Below are positions 20,606 to 30,437 of a stretch of 64,000 nt of DNA, one piece after another. The stretch spans positions 4,257,454 to 4,321,453 of the forward strand of contig JAJEKV010000033.1 of NCBI GenBank assembly GCA_021234155.1, written 5' to 3'. The DNA is from Isoetes taiwanensis (taxonomy: Eukaryota > Streptophyta > Lycopodiopsida > Isoetales > Isoetaceae). Positions within the stretch are counted from its first letter, which is position 1; the number at the start of each line of letters is the position of its first letter. The translations under genes were made by a program, and so were the position numbers. The notes below the pieces were generated by a model. The model was not told where the DNA came from. It saw nothing but the letters and a program-made list of their open reading frames with translations, and ran no database searches.

Positions 20606-21180
20606 GAAGGTGACGGAATGGAATAGAATGGAATGCAATGGAATAGAAGGGTTTCATCCACGAAGACCAATCGGCCTATGGGATCCAACAAAATGATGCA
20701 GCAGACTTATTATTGTCCGGGTTAAAAAAGCCATTGCCTGGAGGGTTTTCAGGGGAAAAACCGTGACAGAAATAAGAACGCTATCAAATTATACAAATAT
20801 ACACCATGAAAATATATACATGTCAGGCAAGTGCCCGAGGATATAGCTGAATCCACCGAACCTGTCTGTCTCTTGCAGAAGAATCTGATATGGGATTGTG
20901 GTTGCTAGAAAGACTTTCTATACCTGCTCGAAGTCATTCCAGGTGGCCAGGGATATGACCGGGCCTAGTCATACAATTCTGCCTTGTAACTGTTGTTCTG
21001 CATCATATGCAGTGCCTTCTAGCCCCTTGCCACTCGTAACCGGATGGAAGTGTCCCAATAAGTGTCCCAATATATAGTAGTTGAAAACTCTATGCCTAAG
21101 TACTTGTAAATGGGTGGTACCTCCACATTTTGCCCATAATAAGCGAAGGAGGGAAGCCTTCTTCTCTTGATAACAAGTAT
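20606..21180 (-). mobile_element. Reverse-strand LINE 3' fragment (copy D)
   Basis: On the reverse strand, 21180-20965 reads VPPIYKYLGIEFSTTIYWD and a continuation related to VAPTYKDLGIEFSTTTHWD of the LINE at 11.2-14.4 kb. Most of the following C-terminal region is lost. At 20606-20790 the family 3' end appears in reverse: the two stem-loops (20700-20775 and 20655-20684) and a decayed TTCTA/TTCCA tail (as GGAATGGAATAGAATGG on the forward strand). Its second stem differs from the other copies at paired positions. Confidence 0.7.
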
Positions 21181-21765
21181 AATGCAAGAACATGATATAA
21201 GAGGCAAGAAGAAGGTTCTTAAGTGAAACTAGAAATGGAGTTTCAAAGATGTATACAAACCATAAAGATGGCATATGCATTACAATGTAGGTGGGTTCCT
21301 GGGGTAAAGCTTCCCCGTTGAGATTCAAACCTTAGGATGAACAATTAAGGAATGTGTGGCTATTATATGGTGTGGAATGGAGAAGAAATTACTAAGGACA
21401 CTTGCTTCCATCTAAGGATGTCGATAATTGGTAGTAGCTCATTAACATGTAGCCTCGAGGCTAGTTTTTAGATCTTCCTTGTCATATACGATCCTTGGCC
21501 TTTATGTAAGCAAAAGATTGAGCATTGCTTCATTTTTTTTTCTTTTTATATGACTATAATAAGAACATGCCTTTCTGTCCCAATTTGGAGTAATCAACAA
21601 GTTCTTATAGCCATCTATTCCGACACTTGAAGAAGGCTTACAAAGGGTGGATTGTCCTGGCCTTGTCTTAGTCAATGTGAGGAAAAAACACCTTATGTTC
21701 AAATGGTCTTGAATAAGTTGATGTTGGTGTCCTGTGCAATGCTTAGTAATATATCATAATAATAA
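21181..21765. other. Spacer
   Basis: No gene supported. AT-rich sequence between two LINE fragments of opposite orientation. Confidence 0.5.
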
Positions 21766-22185
21766 GTCACTAATCCAGTGTTGCCACCAGGGTGCCATTG
21801 AAGATGAATGTCATGCCCTCCAGATCTGCCCAGCGTTTGCCCATATCCGAGAGCGGTATGTTCGATTACTAGTGCCTGGCCAACCGTTGCATGAGTCATT
21901 GAATACGGCGTCAGTGGGTTTGTTGGGGTCATACCTCCAAGAGGTTATGGATGCACGGACTCAGTTGTGTCCTCCGGGATGGTATTGAACTGTCCTATAC
22001 AATTGTACAGCGTGCCAGCATGCTTATTACTGCTAAGGTCTTTCCCTCGAAAATCCTTCGAGGCGGGGGTTTTTTAATCCTGTTAGTAATACGCTTGCTG
22101 CTCTCTTTTTGTTTGGGTCCCATAGGCCAATCGGTCTCTATGGACGCTAAAAAATCTATTCTATTCTATTCTATTCTATTCTATC
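21766..22185 (+). mobile_element. 5'-truncated LINE 3' end (copy E)
   Basis: It contains the LINE C-terminal zinc finger (CCHQGAIEDECHALQIC) followed by AFAHIRERYVRLLV, nearly the same as the end of the 11.2-14.4 kb element, then a stop, the two 3' stem-loops (22022-22095 and 22117-22145) and a TTCTA tail of about five units to 22185. The frame is open here to about 21988. The insert is only ~420 bp. This copy has the best-paired stem-loops of the set. Confidence 0.85.
22022..22185 (+). other. LINE 3'-UTR double stem-loop and TTCTA tail (copy E)
   Basis: Stem 1: TATTACT with AGTAATA outside, and a perfect CCTCGAA/TTCGAGG inside. Stem 2: GTCC-C-ATAG with CTATGGAC (one bulged C), closed by GCC/GGT around an AATC loop. 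The tail is (TTCTA)n. See the covariation finding. Confidence 0.65.
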
Positions 22186-24819
22186 ATTATCTACAAATTC
22201 ATTTGTACTCTTAGTGCTAGCTTTGTTCTGGCATGTGATTTTGCTCATGAGCATGGCGGTGTTCTACATTTTCCTTTTTTTTCAGACATTATGAAGCAAA
22301 TCAAACATGAAAAATAGTAAATACTTAGTCTCTTTATCATTCTATGACAACATACTAATGTGAGTAGTATATTTGCAAAATTGTTTATATTTTTTTTCCC
22401 ATTTTTATAAAAAAATAAAATTTAGGACATTAAGTTTGCACAATTCTTTTCGTATTGCAGGAGGCTATTCTCGCAGTGGTTGGGAATATGATTCCCGTAT
22501 CGTACTGTATGCAGAATCGTAGTTTTTGCAGGATTTGTGGCGCTTGTTGGGTGTGGCTGCAGAATTTCTATTTGAGGCTAGGATTAAGGGTTACTTTTTG
22601 CAATGGTTCAAGAAAGGTAATATTTTTCAGAAGTGGAAAAGTTTTGGCATGTTGGAACTGGCGACCAGCATCTCTACCTGCACTGGAGCACGGTTTTGTT
22701 GTGTAAATTTGTCTGTGGTTTTTCCAGCCCTGAGTTCTCCGGGGTCCGCAGCATTGGCAAAAGGGTGTTTTTGTATTTGTGTTGCAAAAGGCGCAAGAGG
22801 TTTGGGATGTGTCGGATGTCAATGCATGGAAGCTTTGAGATTGGCCTGGAGGTTGTTAGGGGATTTCTGGCTTCCATAAAATCTGCACAGTGCCGATTCT
22901 GTTGCAGGTGTTCAGCCAATTTTGTTGTAGGCTGAGTGGCATCGTTGCTATTTGAGGCTTTGAGCAACAGTTTGAGGCTTTGGCAAAGGCTTGAGACGAT
23001 GCCAGACAGACTTATACGCTGGTTTTTTTTATTTTTCTTCTGGTGTGTAGGGACCCCTGCCCTTCCGTGCAGATTCCAAGGCGTAACCATGGCCAGCATG
23101 AATTTTTTCCTTCTCCGCTTTTGCTATCTTCTGGCAAGAAATTGTGCTGCAAAGCTTTGGATTGTAGATATTTTGTGACAGACCATTGGTTTTTGTTAAT
23201 TTCAGGTGCGCCATTGAAATTTTCATGAGGTTCACGTAGAAAAAATTAGAGGCCCTTGATCTAAGAATATTCCCCAGATCAATGGTCCACAAAACAAGAT
23301 AAAAACATCCCATTAATGGTCCTAAAAATAAAATTTAGGACAATTAGAACAAAGTAGAATCTAATAGGATGCATGTGGCAACACATCTTTTATTCCACTA
23401 ATATAATTTGTTTAGGGTTATAATCGTTCCATCATGATCCTTGATTTAGGGAATATACCAGAGGATATATCATATCCTCTAACCCTAACCGTTGAATAAA
23501 AAAGATGGGTTCAAACCCCGTTTTCCACGTCAGCCTATGATTTCGGGGCCATGATCCTAAGTCAATAATGCAGTCAACCATATAGTCAATAATACAAGAT
23601 GTGCCTGGAGTATTTTCACAACAGAAGCCCGTCCTCCATAGCATACATTGGATTACAACAACAGAAAACATAATTGGATTACAGGAACTAGAGCCTAACA
23701 CAACTTTGCCATTATTGAGCCTGATAGAACTCTCCCATAACATAACCTAATGCAAAACCCACTATTTTCTGACCTCAGCAAAGTACGGTTTTGGCATACT
23801 TATACATGCCAAAACCATAGACAATCTTATGTAACAGCTGGCCCTTTCTTCAATTGCAGAAGATAATTGAGACAATAATCTATCTCTTCAACTAATATTG
23901 TTTCATATGATCACCAAGTGTACGTGTCATTGGACTATAAATTATTTTCCATGCAGTTCCTTATATGTCCATACATATTTGTGTTTCCAAGGAGGGGGAC
24001 TATTGTTCTTTAGCTTATTCTATATCAAACTATTCTATGGAAGCCCAAGATAGAATAGGAAAGGTACAATGTCATTTCGAAAAGAATTTCTTGGTTACCA
24101 CTGGTAAAGGAAATGCATTTTTAAAAATGAATTATCAAAATGTTGAAGATAATACTCTTTCTCAAAGATTAAGAGTCACATATCATTGTTGGTGTGTTCT
24201 TTGTTGATATGTTATTCTCAAATTCATTGTGATTTGACCATTGAATTTCAATCAGAGAACATAGAGCGAGCTTCACATAAGGTAGTTGGACTTCAAAGCG
24301 ATAGTTGGCCAACATGTTGAATGTCTTAGGAATAAAAAATCACAGATCTAGGCTAGAAGGTGATGAGAGTGGTTAAGATTCAGAGCGATTGTTGACTGAT
24401 AAGAAGAAGCAGTTAAGGGACAGTTTTGTCATCGTATCATGCAGATACACGTTGGAGCATTGAGTGGACAAGCGGATACGGCATTTGGCAATGGGGCGAA
24501 GGTGGGAGCTGCCTTGGGACCAAGGCTAAGGGAAGAAGACAAGGTGCTACAAGGGCAGTGCAAGGCAAGGGGACAAAAAATTGAGGGCAACATGTTTGCT
24601 ACTTGGGGGTCCAAATTAATTCATTTTTACAAGGGGACCCAAATGAATTAAAATTGAATGGGGGTTGGGGTCCGCCCGTTCAAATTTAAATATTCAAACT
24701 CTAGGGGTCAAGAATCCACCAAGAGCACGGCGTAGGCTATGGACGGAATCCCAGAGACCAAATTTTAGTCTAAATTACGCTCTTCATACTACCTAGACAT
24801 CCGAAGCTTCTTGGGTTTT
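22186..24819. other. Gene-poor spacer
   Basis: No supportable gene. Overlapping open frames on both strands at 22455-23320 show no family motif and no clear codon bias, and I do not call them. T-rich and A-rich runs occur near 22270 and 22395. Confidence 0.5.
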
Positions 24820-24940
24820 TCTTTATTCCTTGTTTCGGTCCACAATCCGTTTTTTCTTCTATTTAATTCGGCCTCATTTGGCCCCTCTGTCATCCCGCAG
24901 GCCTTTCGGTCTCTGTGGATGAAAATAAAATCTAATCCCC
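24820..24940 (+). mobile_element. Divergent LINE/SINE-type 3' tail upstream of the U-box gene (copy F)
   Basis: The segment 24891-24921 (CATCCCGCAGGCC ... GGTCTCTGTGGATG) is aligned, position for position, with the second stem-loop of the LINE tails: ATCC-C-GCAG pairs with CTGTGGAT, and GCC/GGT closes the loop. It ends in an AAAATAAAATCTAATC run rather than TTCTA. No LINE coding sequence precedes it, so it could be a very short LINE relic or a SINE that borrows the LINE 3' end. It ends about 60 bp before the U-box start codon. Confidence 0.45.
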
Positions 24941-24998
24941 ATATTGATCTAATTAAGATTCGTAAATTTTTGTGTTAGAATTTAGAAATTTTTAGCGA

Positions 24999-26192
24999 AT
25001 GCAGTCCGTTATTCCGAATGCATTTGTTTGTCCAATTTCTTTACAGGTTATGGTAGATCCGGTGACCCTTTCAAGCGGCCATTCTTATGAGCGATCTAGC
25101 ATAATTCGATGGTTCGAAGAAGGCCACAATACATGTCCTGTAACAATGAATCAGCTGGAGAATCAGGTCTTGATCCCGAATCTGGCTCTTCAGAGGTTGA
25201 TTCAGGACTGGTTTATTTCATGGATTGAGAAAAACAACAGCAGTGCAGATTTTCTGGACAATTTTGAGAGTGCTGTACCAGTTCCAGTTCAGGTTAAATT
25301 TCTGATGGCAGATCTGCAGAAAGACAAGGCCCCAAATTGCAGCACAATTGTGGCAATAAGAAGGCTTGTGCAGCATGCAGGAGCAATTCATATAAGTGCA
25401 GAAGTAATTCAAGTGCTGATAGCATTAATTGTGGGAGAAAAGCAGGCAGATAAGCAATGTTTTCTGTCTGCTGTGGGAGCCCTAGCTCTTCTTCCACTGG
25501 AAGAGCAGCAGAAAAGAAGAATAATCCAATCAAAAGCTTTTCTGACAGTCTGCATGATGCTGCACAGTGGAAACTTCAAAAAAAGCCTATATGCAGCAGA
25601 GCTGCTAGCCAATTTAGCAGAAACAGCAGAGCTGAGGCATGAGATTGCTACAGCAAATGGGTTTTTAAGAGGGCTGCTGAATCTGATGTCTGAAAATGTT
25701 CCAAGCAACTTACAGGTTCCAACAATGAAGGCACTCAACATGGTTTGCATGTGTGCAAAAAACAGGCAACTGGCAATTGAAGAAGGGGCTGTAAGGGTTC
25801 TGATCAACTGCCTGAAGAGGAGCAGAAGGGAAAATTCCACAGAGCTCATTCTGCAGACCTTGGAATCCCTGTGCTCAGTTGCAGAAGGTAGAGCTGCCCT
25901 GGTCAAGGAGGATTCTGCCATAGCCATAATTCTCAAGCTCCTCAACCACACATCTGAACAGGCCACTGCCTTTGGAGTTGGCATTTTTTGGTCTGTCCTT
26001 CAGGCTGATCCCCAGCACATTGCCCCTGCTGCCCTTCACTTTAAAGCCATCCCTCAGTTCCTCCTTGTCTTGCAAAGAGATTGCTCCCCTCAGATTAAGT
26101 CTAAAACCATCCATGTCCTTAAGATTCTTCGCGGTTCCCTCGAAGAATTCGAACACCTCTTTCCAGAGAAATCCAGTTATACAATTCTCTAG
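24999..26192 (+). CDS. U-box E3 ubiquitin ligase with ARM repeats
   Basis: A single uninterrupted 397-codon frame. Residues about 6-72 form a U-box: FVCPISLQVMVDPVTLSSGH, then CPVTMNQL and LIPNLALQRLIQDW, the standard plant PUB pattern that recruits the E2 enzyme. From about residue 110 to 390 the protein is helical and Leu-rich, with armadillo-like units (for example SLYAAELLANLAETAELR, VPTMKALNMVCMCA, LILQTLESLCSVAEGRAALV), the substrate-binding part in U-box/ARM ligases. Size and absence of introns match the short PUB class related to Arabidopsis PUB20-PUB24, which act in stress and immune signalling; the exact orthologue and target cannot be told. The ATG at 24999 is right before the U-box and no longer frame lies upstream. 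A LINE-like tail lies just upstream. It appears intact. Confidence 0.92.
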   Translation: MQSVIPNAFVCPISLQVMVDPVTLSSGHSYERSSIIRWFEEGHNTCPVTMNQLENQVLIPNLALQRLIQDWFISWIEKNNSSADFLDNFESAVPVPVQVKFLMADLQKDKAPNCSTIVAIRRLVQHAGAIHISAEVIQVLIALIVGEKQADKQCFLSAVGALALLPLEEQQKRRIIQSKAFLTVCMMLHSGNFKKSLYAAELLANLAETAELRHEIATANGFLRGLLNLMSENVPSNLQVPTMKALNMVCMCAKNRQLAIEEGAVRVLINCLKRSRRENSTELILQTLESLCSVAEGRAALVKEDSAIAIILKLLNHTSEQATAFGVGIFWSVLQADPQHIAPAALHFKAIPQFLLVLQRDCSPQIKSKTIHVLKILRGSLEEFEHLFPEKSSYTIL

Positions 26193-29100
26193 ACATCATC
26201 ACTCTTCCATATCTCTTTGCACAGAATTTTTGTCCCATTCATACTTTTGAACATGTAAAGATTGAGTTTTTGGTGTATAGATAAATCAATGATTTTTCGA
26301 TCATTTGCTCCGATAAACTGCATGATTTGTTCATCGAAGAAGATGCATAATTTGAGAATGAGTGATTGATGATCAAGTCAAAGTCTTGTTTGTGAAGTTG
26401 GTCGAACTGGGAAGGGTCTAAATTTGACTAGTTGGTGGGCTCTTTGGCATTGTGAAACTTGGGACCCTCCATGTGTGGACTTATGTCATATGGTTCAAAT
26501 TCATCACCAGTGCACAATTGTCTATGTTGGGTACTTCATCAACTTTGTCTCATTATACATGCGTTGGATTCCACAATCTAGACTGACACAATCTTCGACT
26601 AATTCATATGGTACTAAAAGATACATGGTTAAATATGAATCTTAGGGCGCTTCTAACATTTTCAATTCATGACTTTCTTTGCGTGCTTGCTCTCATGTCT
26701 TTTGTCTTCACTCATCACAATGATAATAATATTGATGTGATTGATTTCATGAGCCCAACATCCTTTTCAATCGTTCAAGGCATCTTGCTTCCCTCTTCTA
26801 TGTCCTTCAATATGTTGAGAGCCTCCAAACAATCCTTAAACACAAGTGTAAACCATTGATTGCCCATTTTTTATACTCTTAGCTTGGTCTATTTTGTACT
26901 TATCGTTCAATTCAATTTTATTCTATCTCAATCACAAGGAGTATGATATATATTCTTAATGAAGGAGTATATAATTCAACAAGAAAGAACTATTGTATAA
27001 TTAAACTGTCATGGCCACAATTCACCATTCAAATGTCACAACTCCCTCATAAGTTGTGAAATCCCTAAAGGTTTGTCATAATATTCCATTTTGGGCAATT
27101 TCAATTGGGATCTTAACATATATTATGTGGTTGAGACATACTCAGGTGTGTATGGTGTATGGTAATGTTAGTGTATGGTAATGTTAGTACGTGAGGTCAA
27201 CACAATATTTTTATGGTACACGTTTTCATGCTTTTCTCCCTTAGGCTGATGTGTTGTTTTTTCTTTTTGCTTGCATGTATGATCTCTGTTTTGGGAACTT
27301 CTCGTCCCTCAATTCAGGTCCGATTATTGCACATTTATGCTAGATGCATCTTCTTGGCTGCAGCCTTAGTCTTGACATTTTACTGCATGTTTTTGGTATG
27401 TTTCATTCTAGTATTGGATTTGCAGTGTCCCCTCAAGTTGGATAACGTGTTTGAAGAAGATGAGCTTTTCTTATTCTAGAGACCTAGTTGATGAACCCTG
27501 TCCTTTATACATTATTTTTATGTTAATCTATTATTGATCGCATGAATGAATGGAATGATGAGATATATCCTCCCTTTTGGATTGTCCGAAGGGCAAACCC
27601 TAGGGATGGTTGGTGGGGAGATGTGATATGCCCGACATATTCCATTGAAAGTCGTGTTCACTACTGAACTTCTATTTCCACTGGCAGTTTTCATTGACAA
27701 TGGAGTGGGAGTTGTGTTCCCATGCATGCAGAAGTCGCTGGCATATGAACAGATGGCTGTGCATTGATGATGGGCTTCTATATCCTATATACTTGGTTAT
27801 CTGATGGAGTTTGACACAAAGTAGTCGAAGCAGCTCTGTATGTGCAGTAAAGCTTCTTAGAGTATGTGCAAGGAAGCTTCTTAGAGAGCTGCATCCTGAT
27901 TTGATTGATGGAGCATGTGTGTTGATCCAGTTAGATATAAGTTTCGTTGTGTCTAAAAGAATCATTCAGCATTAGCATTATTTGCTTTGGACACTTATCA
28001 TAGTTCTTCCATAAGCACTAACCTTGCAGTACCTACATTTGTTCAAGCATCTTGCAATTATAGAAGAGTATCAGGCAAGTTTTGTTGATTGTTTCTTTTC
28101 ACATTCCAGTACGAATTATGTGTAGAAAGACTTTAAATTTGTATAATAAGAACAACATAATATCAAGAGGTTACACTAATTTTGTATTTTTGGGGTTTAT
28201 TATGAGCCGTTTGCTATCCCAATTTCGTGAATCTCACACTTGTTTGCCCAGAAACAAAATTCATTGCTCTGCTTATATTAGAATAAACTGTCAGATTGAA
28301 TTTGTAACGGATTTGTTTCGGTGCAGTTTGTGTCCCATTTCTAAAGTTTTATGCCAACGAATATAATGCCATTGAAAAGATTTTTTCATCCCTTGGGGAA
28401 ACATTTTTTTCAGATAAGGGAATCCATTCTTTATCAATTTAACATCAATGCCAGCTCCAATCCTTGGGATATCTAATGGGGGAAATGCATCTAAGTGTTT
28501 TAAGTTCCCTTAAGGCTTTTGTATGTGAGAGTTCCTTGCATGGTCAGTCATATTGGTTTCATCTACATTGTTCTCACATGTAGGCTTGCTGAACTTGAGT
28601 AATACAGAGGTAAAGAGAAATGATGTTATATTTGGTGATATATATACTTTTCCAGTGATCTTGCTGTGGCATTGAGTTTCTTCAAGCCTAGTGAAGGATG
28701 GTCCTTTAGACTGACTCGAATCTTTGCATTTCCTTAAATCATGCACTAAAGATCATAGAGGATGCTTCTAAAGAGATGGGGCCATATGAGAGAAGAAGAT
28801 CATTCCAAATGCTCATGCAAGTACACTCTTTTACAATCTGAAGCTTTGAGAACCAAAATAATTAATGGTATAAAAAATGTTTTTATAGCTCTGAAGCAGC
28901 CAATGTAACCTAAACAACTACCCAAGGGGTCCACATTTTACCCCCGTATTATGCATGAGTGCAAGTTAGGGGGGTTTGTTTGACAAATTTTCAAATGTAT
29001 ATGAATGTAAGGGGAGCTTTTGAGAGTGTTTTCGCATATTTTGGGCTAATTCCATATGGAGGGGTTCAAATTTGGCTTAAAAATCTATATGCAGGGCAAG

Positions 29101-30096
29101 GGCAGTCACATATAAGTCCCTCCCAAAGGCACATGCAGCCGCCCTTGATTTCTGGGACTCTAGGGAATTACTAATTATCTCGACAGTTGATTTTCACCTT
29201 TGCCTCATAATTTGGTGGTTTTTAGGCCAAATTGTTACATCCACCTCACATTCTATTTGCTACTAGTACCTATATACAGAATTGAGGCTTAACGATGCAA
29301 TTCGATTTGGCATCTCATCTTTATATCTGTATCGGTATATCAGTGGAATTAGTGGCCTTCAATTTCAATCATTCTTCTAGCTTGAGATGCACTACCTTAC
29401 ATTGGTCTTGCTTTCAACCGGGCTATCCGTATCGCTCATCCCAAACCTCGATCTCGACCTTGACCTTGGCCTCCACCTCGATTTCCATCGCCTATTGCAT
29501 GTATTTAACTTCGTTCTCTTTCCCTTGAAGCGTGAAATTTAGCTCGATGTGGTCTTTCTTAACAGTTATCTATAGACTCTTTTGTTCTATAGAAATGCGC
29601 TCATTTTTTGGGAGTTGCAGTATATTTTATGTTCATAGATTGTTGGAATTCAAGTCGAACATTATTTCTGGAATGAACTTAGCCAAAGCTCACAATTCAG
29701 GAATTTCCACTTGGTTCGACCCCTCCCTAGTTACATGGCTTCCTTTTCCAAGCTTGTTGTCTCTCCCATTGCCAACAATTTATCGACCCATAGAGAATTG
29801 TCTTGTGGAGTCCTTTCTTGGTAGCCTAAATAATTCTTGGTCCCTTTGAGGTGTTTTTAACCATTTTTTCCACGCATTCCCTTAGTTCAATGTTTTTAAC
29901 TACGTTGTTGTGGGTACATGCTCCAAGTATCTTAGTTATCGGGTTGTAATGTCGAGTTGTGTGTTGTCTTTTATGTAATAGAATCAAACTGAAATTAAAA
30001 CATTCTGCTATGTTGAGGGAGGAAGAATTGCTATAATACATTTCTAATCTATATCATATCCCAGGAATGGAGGACAATATGTCAGTGCAGTACATA
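26193..30096. other. Gene-poor spacer
   Basis: No gene is supported over ~3.9 kb. Open frames (for example 27213-27479, 28082-28366, 29532-29849) are short and hydrophobic or AT-driven, with no motif. The only notable structure is the palindrome at 27579-27600, and a run of CTCGA/CTTGACC words near 29445-29490. Confidence 0.55.
27579..27600. repeat. GGATTGTCC/GGGCAAACCC palindromic motif (site 1)
   Basis: An imperfect inverted repeat, one of five similar sites in the window (others at 39319, 52973, 55844 and 62247). Confidence 0.6.
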
Positions 30097-30431
30097 TGAT
30101 ATGGTCTATGGGTATGGGATAAAGCCTTGGAAAGGTTGGGGCCCATTGGATAACGATTTTCTTGAAGGATCCGCCCTTTTGGTGTGTTAGTTATCACTAG
30201 AGGTACTAGTGCATAACATTTGGTATCAGAGCCAAGGTTCAATTCCTCGTGGCAACATTGGTGTGTTCTGCATGCTTGAGGGCAAGCATCTCGAGGAGGG
30301 GAAGGAATTGATATGGTCTATGGGGTATGTGATAAAGCCTTGGAAAGGTTGGGGCCCACTGGATAACGATTTCCTTGAAGGATCCGCCTTTTTGGTGTGT
30401 TGGTTATCACTAGAGGTACTACTGCGTAACA
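30097..30431 (+). mobile_element. 335-bp TRIM-like LTR element
   Basis: Two direct repeats, 30097-30218 (122 bp) and 30309-30431 (123 bp), about 93% identical, both start TGATATGGTCTATGG and end (C/G)(A/G)TAACA. The first is followed at 30221 by TGGTATCAGAGCC, the canonical primer-binding site for initiator Met tRNA. The second is preceded by GAGGAGGGGAAGGAAT, a polypurine tract. The internal region is only 90 bp. All the cis parts of an LTR retrotransposon are present and no protein is encoded, which is the definition of a TRIM. The 5-bp flanks do not form an obvious target duplication. Confidence 0.85.
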
Positions 30432-30437
30432 TTTAAT

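Noticed and set aside
22455-23320. Overlapping open frames on both strands as a possible gene
   Set aside because: No domain, no convincing splice structure, and frames of similar length on both strands; not supportable.
30097-30431. Cassandra-type TRIM carrying 5S rRNA
   Set aside because: The LTR has no 5S rRNA internal promoter sequence that I can recognise.
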